Below are positions 1-7,994 of a stretch of 64,000 bases of DNA, in pieces. The notes beneath the pieces were generated by a model, which worked only from the letters and a program-made list of their open reading frames with translations, was not told the origin of the DNA and searched no databases. The DNA is taken from contig JAILGV010000030.1 of NCBI GenBank assembly GCA_024696355.1, forward strand, positions 56,531 through 120,530, given 5' to 3'. A program made the position numbers and the translations under genes. This DNA is from Solobacterium sp. Lineage in GTDB: Bacteria; Bacillota_I; Bacilli_A; Erysipelotrichales; Erysipelotrichaceae. Every line of letters begins with the position of its first letter. The first letter of the stretch is position 1.

Positions 1-516
1 AATCAGATCGACATAATGCATGGACTTTGTGACAGTGTCCATGAACGGAGTTTCCATTGTCTCAAAGGCAAGCACAACGCCGTATTCTGCAGCAATCTCG
101 GCAGATTTAGCCAGATTCTCGCGGAACCAGCGCTCGGTATCAGCGTCGCCGTCTTCGTAATATACATCATAGCCGGCAAGCTGGATGATGCGGATTCCCG
201 TATTTGCCGAGAATACAATGGCCTTTTTCATCATTTCCAGTGCTCTTTCCCGTGTTTTTTCATCATGGGAGCCGAGCGGCCATTTGCGGTGTCCGGACAG
301 GCACATTGTCAGAAGGGGAGTGCCCATCGTACGTGAAAGCTGACCAAGCTCACGCTGTTTTTCCTCGCTCCAGTCCAGGCGTTCCTGACGCCAGTCTGTT
401 TCATCGATACTGATCTCCAGGCGGTCAAATCCGCTGGTGCGGGCAATATCGAACATTCTGGCAAAATCATATCCGGCAGGAATGGCCTTTTCATAAAGCC
501 CAAGTGAATATTTCAT
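1..516 (-). CDS. ulaE: L-ribulose-5-phosphate 3-epimerase UlaE (L-xylulose-5-P 3-epimerase), 3' end outside window
   Basis: The gene reads leftward and is cut by the window edge after 172 codons of a family that is usually about 285 residues long. In the anaerobic L-ascorbate pathway UlaE converts L-xylulose 5-phosphate to L-ribulose 5-phosphate in the cytoplasm. The start MKYSLGLYEKAIPAG, the block SVDETD-like ISIDETDWRQERLDWS and the stretch IRIIQLAGYDVYYE match E. coli UlaE closely from memory. The ATG at 516 has only a weak AGGTAA upstream, and it lies 25 bp after the preceding gene, so it is the third gene of a leftward operon with ulaG. The later pathway genes (ulaD, ulaF) may continue beyond position 1. 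Confidence 0.93.
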   Translation of the reverse strand, partial: MKYSLGLYEKAIPAGYDFARMFDIARTSGFDRLEISIDETDWRQERLDWSEEKQRELGQLSRTMGTPLLTMCLSGHRKWPLGSHDEKTRERALEMMKKAIVFSANTGIRIIQLAGYDVYYEDGDADTERWFRENLAKSAEIAAEYGVVLAFETMETPFMDTVTKSMHYVDLI

Positions 517-541
517 ATTCCGTTACCTGTTCCCGCGCTGT

Positions 542-1588
542 TTACTTTGTCAGAGTATATACTGCAATTTCGTCGGTTTCACGGTTGGCTGCAATGAGCT
601 TGTCCTGATCTCCGTCACGGAAATACATGCAGTTTGCAGGTCCTGCGCCGGCATCAAGAACATCAAATACATAGCCGCCGTCATAATGAATCGCAAGAAG
701 CTCACGGTCTTCCTGACGGTTTCCGATAAATGCATATTCCGTTCCGTCAAGATTTGCGCCCCAGACTGCGTGCAGGAACGGCATCTTCTTCTCTGCTTCG
801 AATACCTTTTCGAAACTGCCGTTCTTTTCTTTATAGACAGCAAGTGTGTCGCCGTGGAAAGGTGAAAGAACGAGGAGTTCCTTTTTTCCGTCGCCGTCAT
901 AGTCCTGATACAGCATGTCGCTCGTCGGAACGTCAAGAATCTTCTCGGCGGACCATTCACCGTCGGCGGATGCGGGAGCATCTACGCGGTAAACACCGTT
1001 CTCCGTGCCGACCAGAACAAATTCATCATCACCGTCAGCCACTTTTGCAAAGCCGTGGTTTTTGTACAGGCCGCTGACCAGCGGTGTCAGTTCAAGCTGA
1101 TGCTCGCTGCTGTATGCACGGATGTCTTCGGGAAGCTTTCCGACCCAGATGCGTCCGGGACATGTCCAGTCATTCTTGAAGGCATGGGCACTCTTGAGCG
1201 TGCAGGCAACGATGTAGTATTCGCCGGCTTTTCTGATGACGCCGAAACGGTGGACAAACGGCAGGTCGCACAGTACGTGCATGATCCATTTTCCGTTTTC
1301 ACGTGTATAGTACACAATCTTTGCTTCAGCTGAATTATTCGGACTGTAGAACTTGTATGTCGCCATAAGAATCGGATCATCATCAGCTGAAAGGGGATAC
1401 TGGGCAAGAGTCATGACACCGCCCGGACCTTCCCAGAGGGTATCCGTACGTGTTCCGTCAAGGTCAAATACATATGCAGGATCTTCTTTTTCTGCAGCAC
1501 AGATCAGATGACGTTTTCCGTCAAATTTCATTTCAGCTACTGCGTAGCATTTGTTCAGATTTGCAATAACCTTTTTTTCTGCTTTCAT
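542..1588 (-). CDS. Unknown cytoplasmic FG-GAP/VCBS-like beta-propeller protein in the ula operon
   Basis: This 348-residue protein has no signal peptide or membrane segment. It is built of repeated short beta-rich units, and residues 229-238 (DYDGDGKKEL) are a classic FG-GAP/VCBS calcium-binding loop; a second loop-like FRDGDQDK lies near 323-330. These features suggest a beta-propeller. It sits between ulaG (69 bp upstream) and ulaE (25 bp downstream), with a good AAGGAG ribosome site before ATG 1588, so it is expressed with ascorbate catabolism. I do not recognise a function. It could be a non-canonical sugar-lactone or phosphosugar enzyme, or a binding or sensor protein. FG-GAP proteins are usually exported, so the lack of a signal sequence is notable. 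Confidence 0.8.
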   Translation of the reverse strand: MKAEKKVIANLNKCYAVAEMKFDGKRHLICAAEKEDPAYVFDLDGTRTDTLWEGPGGVMTLAQYPLSADDDPILMATYKFYSPNNSAEAKIVYYTRENGKWIMHVLCDLPFVHRFGVIRKAGEYYIVACTLKSAHAFKNDWTCPGRIWVGKLPEDIRAYSSEHQLELTPLVSGLYKNHGFAKVADGDDEFVLVGTENGVYRVDAPASADGEWSAEKILDVPTSDMLYQDYDGDGKKELLVLSPFHGDTLAVYKEKNGSFEKVFEAEKKMPFLHAVWGANLDGTEYAFIGNRQEDRELLAIHYDGGYVFDVLDAGAGPANCMYFRDGDQDKLIAANRETDEIAVYTLTK

Positions 1589-1617
1589 TGTTAAATCTCC
1601 TTCTCCATAAATCGGAA

Positions 1618-1646
1618 CTTCCTCCCGCCGGAAGAGCGGGAGGAAG
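1618..1646 (-). other. Perfect 11-bp intercistronic hairpin without T-tract
   Basis: Arms CTTCCTCCCGC (1618-1628) and GCGGGAGGAAG (1636-1646) are perfectly complementary around a 7-nt loop. The element lies in the 69-bp gap between ulaG and the beta-propeller gene. Reading leftward no run of T follows it, so it is not a standard intrinsic terminator. It more likely stabilises the 3' end of a processed ulaG message or lowers expression of the downstream genes. Confidence 0.7.
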
Positions 1647-1657
1647 GTATTGCCTGA

Positions 1658-2761
1658 TCAGAGTACTGAACGGAACGGTACGTTCGGCTCTTCCTCGAAG
1701 CAGTCGTGGAAACCACGGTCGTGATGATATGCCATACGGTCCTTGTCATCCGGATATACATAATGTCCGCCGACTTCCCAGAAGAACGGATGGAACTTGT
1801 AGTCCAGACGGTCCTTGCGCATTTCCCAGAGAACCTTGATTTCATTCACGTCAGCCTGGAAGTTCGTCCAGACGTCATGGTGGATAGGAATTACAACCTT
1901 GCAGTTGAGGGCTTCAGCCATACGGAGTACATCTGTAGCTTCCATCTTGTCCTGGATGCCGACCGGATTAAGTCCGTAAGCTGCTGTAGCAACATCAATG
2001 TCATAATCTTTGCCGTGCTTTGCAAAGTAAATAGAGTAGTGTGAGTCACCGCTGTGATAGATGTTTCCGCCGGGAGTCTTAATGATGTAGTTAACGGCTT
2101 TTTCATCCATGTCAGTAGGGCACTTGCCGTACAGATCTTCACGGTCCGGTCCTGTTGAATCAGTTGTGACGATGCATGTTCTGTCAAATGAATCAACTGC
2201 AACAATTTCAATATCCTTGATCTTGATGGAATCGCCCGGCTTTACAACGATGCAGCGGTCTTCGGGAACGCCCCAGTTGACCCAGTAGTCGACGCACTTG
2301 CGCGGTCCGATGAACGGTACAGGGATTTCCTTTCCGTTTTCATCAAATGTTGTCATTCCGCTGTTTACGACATGAGCTGCCAGTTCAGCGCTCATATGAT
2401 CCTGATGATAATGAGTTGCAAGTACTGCATCGAGATGCTTGACCATAAACGGATCAATTACAAACGGTACATTGCGGAGATTCGGCTGCATTGCACGGGC
2501 ACCGGCCATGTTTGCCATCTGGTGTCCGACCTTCATCTTGCCGTCGCCGTGTGTGCGCTTACCGTTTCCTGCCCACAGGTCAACCGTGATGTTCGCGCCG
2601 CCCGGTGTCTTGAACCACATGCCGACGCATCCGAGCCACCACATTGCGACTGTTCCGGGCTTTACATCCCAATTTTCAATCTCTTCGCTGAGCCAGGTTC
2701 CCCATTCCGGGAATGTGCTCATAACCCACTTTTCACGGGTCATCTCACTGATTTTACTCAT
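1658..2761 (-). CDS. ulaG: L-ascorbate-6-phosphate lactonase UlaG
   Basis: UlaG opens the lactone ring of L-ascorbate 6-phosphate to give 3-keto-L-gulonate 6-phosphate, the first cytoplasmic step after PTS uptake. The 367-residue product matches E. coli UlaG over nearly its whole length: [26 protein letters not shown], the metallo-beta-lactamase motif THYHQDH (HxHxDH), [20 protein letters not shown] text, YHSGDSHYS and the C-terminal [10 protein letters not shown]. The ATG at 2761 has GGAGG 5-6 nt upstream; a longer reading from 2794 starts upstream of this ribosome site and is rejected. It is the first gene of the leftward ula operon, divergent from the PTS genes. Confidence 0.97.
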   Translation of the reverse strand: MSKISEMTREKWVMSTFPEWGTWLSEEIENWDVKPGTVAMWWLGCVGMWFKTPGGANITVDLWAGNGKRTHGDGKMKVGHQMANMAGARAMQPNLRNVPFVIDPFMVKHLDAVLATHYHQDHMSAELAAHVVNSGMTTFDENGKEIPVPFIGPRKCVDYWVNWGVPEDRCIVVKPGDSIKIKDIEIVAVDSFDRTCIVTTDSTGPDREDLYGKCPTDMDEKAVNYIIKTPGGNIYHSGDSHYSIYFAKHGKDYDIDVATAAYGLNPVGIQDKMEATDVLRMAEALNCKVVIPIHHDVWTNFQADVNEIKVLWEMRKDRLDYKFHPFFWEVGGHYVYPDDKDRMAYHHDRGFHDCFEEEPNVPFRSVL

Positions 2762-2815
2762 ATTTTCCTCCATTCCGCTATCTGAGCAAATCATGTCCGC
2801 AGATGTCTTATTAAT

Positions 2816-2846
2816 ATAATAAAAGACAAGATACGAACTGCTTCAA
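2816..2846 (-). promoter_or_regulatory. Possible ulaG promoter
   Basis: Read on the minus strand, TTGAAG (2841-2846) is followed after 18-19 bp by TTATTA/TATTAT (2816-2822). This gives a leader of about 50 nt before the ulaG ATG. The spacing is at the long end, so the call is tentative. Confidence 0.4.
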
Positions 2847-3026
2847 GTTCAGTTTAGCGGTCTTAAACAACGAAGGTCAATATCAAGCGAACATTAAATG
2901 TGCACCTTTCGCCCAAAATTGTTCGTTTTATTGAAAATGTTTCAGTAAAACGTGAAAGAAATGTGCGTATTTTCTGCGAAACATAAATAAAACGATCTTT
3001 TACAAGCTTTTTTCCGTCTTTTTCGA

Positions 3027-3054
3027 TTGATTTCCGATCATAAACTACTAAAAT
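3027..3054 (+). promoter_or_regulatory. Possible promoter of ulaCAB
   Basis: TTGATT (3027-3032) and TAAAAT (3049-3054) are separated by 16 bp. Transcription would start near 3061, directly in front of the ribosome site GAGAGGAAGGG at 3061-3071. The leader would be only about 15 nt, so another start further upstream remains possible. Confidence 0.35.
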
Positions 3055-3075
3055 GTTTATTGAGAGGAAGGGTTT

Positions 3076-3561
3076 ATGGCTAGTGTATTACAGAATATTG
3101 TCGAGAAGAAGCATTACCGCTTCATCGACGGCGAAGGTGTTTCCTGGCAGGAAGCAGTAAGACTTTCGGCAGAATCGCTCGTAGCTGACGGCAGTGTCAG
3201 CGAAGACTATTACAAACAGATCGTTGCATGCATCGAAAAGTTTGGACCTTATGTGGTCTTCGAACACAACATTGCTATGCCGCATACGACCGAAAATGCG
3301 ACAGGCGCCTTCAAAACAGGCATCGGTTTCATGGTTTCAAAGCATATGATTGATTTCGGAGTGGACGAATTCGGAGACAAAAAAGAGGCGAATCTGTTCT
3401 TCACGCTTTCCGCAGTCAATCCTGAGGAACACATGAACAACATTCAACAGCTTTCATTTATCTTTATGAATGAGCCTCTGATCGATGCTCTTGCCCAGGC
3501 AAGAACACCGGAGGACATTCTCGCAGCGGAAGCAAAATTCCCCTGTGAAGAAATGGAATGA
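3076..3561 (+). CDS. ulaC: PTS ascorbate-specific EIIA (UlaC)
   Basis: This is the cytoplasmic phosphoryl-transfer subunit of the L-ascorbate phosphotransferase system. It takes phosphate from HPr and passes it to EIIB. The 161-residue length is typical for a fructose/mannitol-type (EIIA-2) domain. The catalytic histidine is H70 in the motif AMPHT, with the supporting H64 in FEHNIAMPH. A strong purine-rich ribosome site precedes ATG 3076. It is the first gene of the ulaC-ulaA-ulaB operon and is divergent from ulaG, whose product acts on the imported ascorbate 6-phosphate. Confidence 0.93.
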   Translation: MASVLQNIVEKKHYRFIDGEGVSWQEAVRLSAESLVADGSVSEDYYKQIVACIEKFGPYVVFEHNIAMPHTTENATGAFKTGIGFMVSKHMIDFGVDEFGDKKEANLFFTLSAVNPEEHMNNIQQLSFIFMNEPLIDALAQARTPEDILAAEAKFPCEEME

Positions 3562-3603
3562 CAAATCATTTTCACTAATTAAAAAAGGAGGAATTAGGGA
3601 AAA

Positions 3604-5103
3604 ATGGGCGTTTTAAGTGCTATTTGGAGTTTCTTTGCAACATATGTACTGCAGAAGGCTCCGTACATGGTCGGATTCCTGACCCTTCTCGGTTACTGCC
3701 TGATGGGCAAAAAGTGGTATGACACTCTGGCAGGAACCCTTAAAGCTATCATCGGTATGCTGATTCTGAACGTTGGTTCAGGCGGACTTACCAGCAACTT
3801 CCGTCCGATTCTTGCCGGTCTGAAGGACCGCTTCAATCTGACAGCAGCTGTTATCGACCCGTACTATGGTCAGAACGCTGTTACAGCAGGTGTTGAAGAA
3901 GTATTCGGAAAAGGATTTGCAAACGTTATGACGCTGCTTCTCATTGCGTTCATCGTTAACATTCTTCTCGTTCGCTTCAACAAGATCACAAAGTGCCGCA
4001 CACTGTTCACAACCGGTCACGTACAGGTTCAGCAGGCTGCTACAGCTTACTGGCTGATCCTCTTCGCTCTGCCGGCTCTGAGAAACAATGACGTTGCTCT
4101 TATGATCGTTATGTCCGTTATCCTTGGTGCTTACTGGGCAGTCGGCTCCAACCTCACAGTCAAGCCTATGCAGGAACTGACTGAAGGTGCAGGCTTCGCT
4201 ATTGCTCACCAGCAGATGTTCGGTATCCGTCTGGGTTCCTGGCTCGCTGAAAAGCTCTTCGGTGACAAGGACGGAACACGTGAAGTCAAGAAAGTCGGCG
4301 AACTTGAAATGCCGGGCTTCTTCTCAATCTTCAACGAGAACATGGTATGTACTGCCATCCTCATGACTGTATTCTTCGGAATCATCATGGCAGTTATCGG
4401 CAAGCCGTTCTTTGTAGCAAGCGGTGCTACAAAGGAAACTGAGAACTTCCTGTTCTATATCTTCAATACATCACTGCAGTTCGCTGTTTATCTGGCTATC
4501 CTGCAGCTCGGTGTACGTACATTCGTCACAGAACTCACAGCTTCATTCCAGGGTATTGCCGACAAGCTTCTGCCGGCTTCAGTTCCTGGTGTTGACTGTG
4601 CAGTCTGCTATGGTTTCGGTGATTCAAACGCTGTTACATTCGGCTTCCTTGCCGGTCTTACAGGTCAGATCATTGCAATTATCACACTGATCCTTATCAA
4701 GTCCCCGACAATCATCATCTGCGGTTTCGTACCTGTATTCTTCGATAACGCTACAATCGGACTTGTTGCGAATGAAAAGGGCGGTCTCAAAGCCTGCCTC
4801 GTTATTCCGTTCCTGTCCGGTCTGATCCAGGTATTCGGCGCAGCTCTGATTTCCGGTTGGGTCGGACTTGCTCAGTACGGCGGATATCTTGGAATGTTTG
4901 ACTGGGATACTGTATGGCCGCTGTTCACGGTTGTCATGCACTTCCTCGGCTATGTAGGTGTTGCACTCGTTGTTATTGCTCTGCTTGCAATCCCGCAGAT
5001 CGAATACCGCATGGATCCGGAAGGCTACTTCCTGATTACTGAGGATTACGACGCATACGTCGAACACAAAAAGAACCTCAAGGCAAAGAAAGCCAAGGCT
5101 TGA
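3604..5103 (+). CDS. ulaA: PTS ascorbate-specific EIIC permease (UlaA)
   Basis: UlaA is the membrane channel that carries L-ascorbate inward while EIIB phosphorylates it. The 499-residue protein consists almost wholly of hydrophobic helices, with the characteristic GYCLMGKKWYDTLAGTLKAI near the N-terminus and family text such as TTGHVQVQQAA and a cytoplasmic NFRPILAGLKDRFNL loop. The length is slightly above the 465 residues of E. coli UlaA because of a charged C-terminal tail (EHKKNLKAKKAKA). AGGAGG at 3586-3591 precedes the ATG by 12 nt. It lies between the EIIA and EIIB genes. Codon choice looks more biased than in most neighbours, which suggests high expression. Confidence 0.96.
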   Translation: MGVLSAIWSFFATYVLQKAPYMVGFLTLLGYCLMGKKWYDTLAGTLKAIIGMLILNVGSGGLTSNFRPILAGLKDRFNLTAAVIDPYYGQNAVTAGVEEVFGKGFANVMTLLLIAFIVNILLVRFNKITKCRTLFTTGHVQVQQAATAYWLILFALPALRNNDVALMIVMSVILGAYWAVGSNLTVKPMQELTEGAGFAIAHQQMFGIRLGSWLAEKLFGDKDGTREVKKVGELEMPGFFSIFNENMVCTAILMTVFFGIIMAVIGKPFFVASGATKETENFLFYIFNTSLQFAVYLAILQLGVRTFVTELTASFQGIADKLLPASVPGVDCAVCYGFGDSNAVTFGFLAGLTGQIIAIITLILIKSPTIIICGFVPVFFDNATIGLVANEKGGLKACLVIPFLSGLIQVFGAALISGWVGLAQYGGYLGMFDWDTVWPLFTVVMHFLGYVGVALVVIALLAIPQIEYRMDPEGYFLITEDYDAYVEHKKNLKAKKAKA

Positions 5104-5153
5104 GAATTCTGAACCATAACCCTGAATCAAATTAGTCACATGGAGGAGAAAAA

Positions 5154-5459
5154 ATGGCAAAACTTGATGGAAAAAGGCTTCTTGCATGCTGTGCAAACGG
5201 TGCCGGTTCTTCACTGATGATGGAGAACGCAATCAAAAAGGTTCTGAAAAAGTACAATATCAAACCGTCTGAACTGCGTCACTGCGCAGTATCCGAAGGT
5301 AAGAGTGCTGCACGCAACTACGATTTAGTATTCTGTGCACGTACTTTTGTCAAAAACTTCGAAGGTGTCGGTGCCAACACAATCGTAATTCCCTTAAAGA
5401 ACGTTATGTCCGATAAGGAAATTGAAGCCGCCCTCAAAGAAGCAGATCTTCTTGACTGA
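5154..5459 (+). CDS. ulaB: PTS ascorbate-specific EIIB (UlaB)
   Basis: This 101-residue subunit carries the phosphocysteine that donates phosphate to ascorbate during transport. The N-terminal P-loop CANGAGSS (residues 13-20) contains the active cysteine C13, equivalent to the CxNGxGSS loop of E. coli UlaB; a second cysteine (C12) precedes it. GGAGGAG lies just upstream of the ATG. It is the last PTS gene and is followed by a clear terminator. Confidence 0.94.
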   Translation: MAKLDGKRLLACCANGAGSSLMMENAIKKVLKKYNIKPSELRHCAVSEGKSAARNYDLVFCARTFVKNFEGVGANTIVIPLKNVMSDKEIEAALKEADLLD

Positions 5460-5522
5460 GACTTCGTGTCTGCTGGGGATGATCAACAGAAGACAGCATT
5501 TCTGAATCTCTTTTAGTGATCA

Positions 5523-5577
5523 GGGTGAAGCAGTCACGTACGCTGTACAGGCGTTTACGAACGCTTCACCCTTTTTT
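5523..5577 (+). terminator. Terminator after ulaB
   Basis: GGGTGAAGC (5523-5531) pairs with GCTTCACCC (5563-5571) and is followed by TTTTTT. The long loop holds an inner ACGC/GCGT hairpin. The T-run ends only a few bases before the next ATG, so the following HAD gene either depends on read-through or has its own signal. Confidence 0.85.
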
Positions 5578-5583
5578 AGAAAG

Positions 5584-6273
5584 ATGAAAATGATCAGAAC
5601 GATAGTATTTGACATTGACGGTACGCTTTACGATTATGACTCTGCGGACCTGGCAGCATCCGGGGCAGTGGCAGATTATGCCGTGCAGAACCTCGGCATG
5701 ACTGACGCTGAATTCCGCAGTGCATTAAAAGAAGCCTCGGGACAGCTGACCGCAGCTGTCGGCAAAACTGCGGCTTCACACAATCGGCTGATCCGGTATG
5801 CATTTATCCTGGAAAGTGCTTCACTCCCGCTGACCCATGCGATCAGAATGGAAGAACTGTACTGGGATACGCTGCTGGAACATGCAGTAGTGTTTGAAGG
5901 CACAAAAGAAGCGCTTGAGCACTTAAAGCAGCAGGGATACAAACTCGGGATCGGATCAAATATGACAGCATATATACAGTACCGCAAACTTGAAAAGTTC
6001 GGTCTGCTGGGATTGTTTGATTTTATCGTAACCAGCGAAGAAACCGGGTGTGAAAAACCTGATCCGGCTTTGTTCCTCAGATGTGCCGAACTTGCCGGCT
6101 GCAGTCCCGCAGAATGCATGTACGTAGGAGACAGCCTGAAGAATGATGCGGAAGGTGCCGCTTCAGCTGGTATGACAGCAGTGCTTTTCGATGCAAAACG
6201 CACATATAAGCGAACAAATGATGGTATAATAATCATAAATTGTATGACTGAACTATATGATTTGGTCAATTAA
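5584..6273 (+). CDS. HAD-superfamily phosphatase (YjjG/pyrophosphatase-like, subclass IA)
   Basis: This is a 229-residue cytoplasmic hydrolase of the haloacid dehalogenase family. Motif I is FDIDGT (D10 and D12), motif II the serine in GIGSNMT, motif III the lysine in CEKPDP and motif IV YVGDSLKND. The alpha-helical cap between motifs I and II marks subclass IA, which acts on small phosphoesters; the exact substrate cannot be read from sequence. Only a weak AGAAAG stands before ATG 5584, and a second ATG follows at 5590. The gene lies between ulaB and the deoR regulator, so a role in phosphosugar clean-up is plausible but not shown. Confidence 0.85.
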   Translation: MKMIRTIVFDIDGTLYDYDSADLAASGAVADYAVQNLGMTDAEFRSALKEASGQLTAAVGKTAASHNRLIRYAFILESASLPLTHAIRMEELYWDTLLEHAVVFEGTKEALEHLKQQGYKLGIGSNMTAYIQYRKLEKFGLLGLFDFIVTSEETGCEKPDPALFLRCAELAGCSPAECMYVGDSLKNDAEGAASAGMTAVLFDAKRTYKRTNDGIIIINCMTELYDLVN

Positions 6274-6299
6274 TAATATATGTGAATTACCGTATATTA
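6270..6299 (+). promoter_or_regulatory. Candidate promoter/operator before deoR
   Basis: TTAATA (6270-6275) and TATATT (6293-6298) are spaced by 17 bp. The same stretch holds an inverted repeat with arms TAATATA (6274-6280) and TATATTA (6293-6299) around 12 bp. An operator overlapping the -10 box would suit autoregulation, but AT-rich arms of this length can arise by chance. Confidence 0.35.
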
Positions 6300-6315
6300 T
6301 AAATCGGGAGACTAT

Positions 6316-7122
6316 ATGAGAACGGCGCAGAAGGATCTTATCGCAAGACATCAGGAAATACTCAGCCAGCTTCGCGAACAGGGTGAATTGAGGTCTGAGA
6401 ATTTTGCTGCGGCCCACGGAATCAGCATGATGACTGTCCGGCGCGATCTGCAGCTGCTTGAAGATAAAGGTCTTTTAAGACGGACACACGGCGGTGCAGT
6501 TGCTGTTGAATCTGCATCCGGTGATAAACCGTTCACATATTCCGAGGATGTTATGGCATGCCGGAACGCAATCTCCAGATTTGCGGCATCATTTGTGGAA
6601 GAGGGTGACAGGCTGTTCATCAACGGCAGCCGGACGGCACTCAATATCCTGAAATATGTAAGGAACAAAAACATTTCTGTATATACAAACAACGGCTGGG
6701 CAATCGGCGAAATCTATGATCCGGGAGTTTCCGTGCGGATCGTCGGCGGTGACCTGCACGACAAAATTATGGTTGGAGAATTTACGATGCGCAATCTTCT
6801 TAATATGCGCGCCGAGAAAACATTCATAGGATGCTATGCAGTCTATGATGACGGTGTATTCTCCTACAGTATTCCTACCGAGATCGGCATCAATGAAGCC
6901 ATGATCGGAAGAACAACAGATCACCTTTATATACTCGCTGATCATTCGAAAATCAGATCTCATGAGGAAAAGGACGATTCCTACGGAAGCTGCACATATG
7001 ACAGAAAGATAACGCTTATCACTGACAGCAGGGCGAATCCGGAGAGTCTGAATCATCTGAGAAGCCGCGGAATCGAGGTTCTCGTAGTTCCGGCGGATGA
7101 CAGTGCTGAAGGTGCGGTTTAA
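6316..7122 (+). CDS. DeoR/GlpR-family transcriptional regulator (candidate ula regulator)
   Basis: The 268-residue protein has the DeoR layout. An N-terminal winged helix-turn-helix spans about residues 8-60 (ISMMTVRRDLQLLEDKGLL, then the family signature RRTHGGA), followed by a sugar-phosphate-binding domain of the ribose-5-phosphate isomerase fold. Such regulators usually repress sugar operons until a phosphorylated intermediate binds; E. coli UlaR belongs to this family. GGGAG precedes ATG 6316. Its position inside the ascorbate locus makes it the best candidate to bind the palindrome at 2924-2952, which is an inference. Confidence 0.9.
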   Translation: MRTAQKDLIARHQEILSQLREQGELRSENFAAAHGISMMTVRRDLQLLEDKGLLRRTHGGAVAVESASGDKPFTYSEDVMACRNAISRFAASFVEEGDRLFINGSRTALNILKYVRNKNISVYTNNGWAIGEIYDPGVSVRIVGGDLHDKIMVGEFTMRNLLNMRAEKTFIGCYAVYDDGVFSYSIPTEIGINEAMIGRTTDHLYILADHSKIRSHEEKDDSYGSCTYDRKITLITDSRANPESLNHLRSRGIEVLVVPADDSAEGAV

Positions 7123-7142
7123 TCAGAGAACACTTTAAAAAT

Positions 7143-7994
7143 ATGTTTGATATGAAAAATGATTGTGTAAAAGCTCTGTTTCTGGATCTTGACGGAACAT
7201 TTCTTGATGACGGGAAAAACATTCCTCAGGAGAACCGGGATGCCTTAAAGCTTATGCTTGATGCAGGACATAAGGCAATAATCACTACCGGAAGACCTCT
7301 GCCGAGTGCAGTCAAGCAGGCAGTAAAACTAGGTCTGACCGGTTCCGGATGTTACCTTATCGCCTACAACGGCGGGGTTTTGTATGACACCGGGAATGAA
7401 ACGGTTATCTTTGAAAAAACTCTGCCGCTTGACTGCGTATATGAAATCAACAGGGAAGCCCGCAGAAGAAATATGCATATTCAGGCATATGACCGTGAAA
7501 GCGTCCTTGTTGAACCGGTCTGCGACAATGATATCGTGCGGTATTACTGCGGACGGATCGAAATGCCGTTCCGGGTTATAGAATCAATGAATAATCTGCA
7601 GGAGGAACCTGCAAAGCTGCTTCTGATCGACAGGCAGGACAAGCAGAAGCTTGAAAGCATGCGCGTGTGGATCAGAGAACGCTATGACAGCATTATTGAT
7701 ACATTCTTTTCGTGCGATGAATTTGTTGAAGTTGTCGGAAAGCATCTCAACAAAGGAAGCGGCCTGATCAGGATGGCTGAAATGCTGGGTATTCCGGTCA
7801 GCAATACGATCGCAGTCGGGGATGCGGAAAACGATCTGTCCATGATCGAAGCCGCAGGAACCGGATGCTGCATGTGCAACGGCAGCGATGAAGTGAAGCA
7901 GATTGCAGATTATATCACTGTTCTTGACAATAATCAGGGCGGTGTTGCGGAAGTGATCCGCAGATTTATATTGAATCCGACAGAAAGCAAGTGA
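7143..7994 (+). CDS. Cof-type HAD-IIB phosphatase
   Basis: This 283-residue cytoplasmic phosphatase carries motif I FLDLDGTF, motif II TTGRP, the C2B cap in the middle, the lysine of HLNKGSG and motif IV VGDAENDLSMI, all typical of the Cof/YbjI group that removes phosphate from sugar phosphates or cofactors. The start is uncertain: neither ATG 7143 nor ATG 7152 has a good ribosome site. It follows deoR by 20 bp and overlaps the next gene by 4 bp, so it belongs to the same operon. It is the second HAD enzyme of the locus. Confidence 0.88.
   Translation: MFDMKNDCVKALFLDLDGTFLDDGKNIPQENRDALKLMLDAGHKAIITTGRPLPSAVKQAVKLGLTGSGCYLIAYNGGVLYDTGNETVIFEKTLPLDCVYEINREARRRNMHIQAYDRESVLVEPVCDNDIVRYYCGRIEMPFRVIESMNNLQEEPAKLLLIDRQDKQKLESMRVWIRERYDSIIDTFFSCDEFVEVVGKHLNKGSGLIRMAEMLGIPVSNTIAVGDAENDLSMIEAAGTGCCMCNGSDEVKQIADYITVLDNNQGGVAEVIRRFILNPTESK

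Larger units (their letters stand above)
2762..3075. promoter_or_regulatory. Divergent ulaG / ulaC regulatory region with 29-bp palindrome
   Basis: This 314-bp gap holds no gene. Its main feature is an inverted repeat at 2924-2952: outer arms CGTTTTA (2924-2930) and TAAAACG (2946-2952), inner arms TGAAA and TTTCA, centre about 2938. A further TAAAACG half-site lies at 2988-2994, 42 bp (about four helical turns) from the first. The layout fits an operator shared by both operons, probably for the DeoR-family regulator encoded at 6316. The inner TGAAA/TTTCA pair also resembles a catabolite-responsive element but is one base too short for the consensus. Confidence 0.6.

Noticed and set aside
2931..2945. 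Catabolite-responsive element in the ula region
   Set aside because: TGAAA and TTTCA arms are spaced one base too short for the cre consensus, so I only mention the resemblance.
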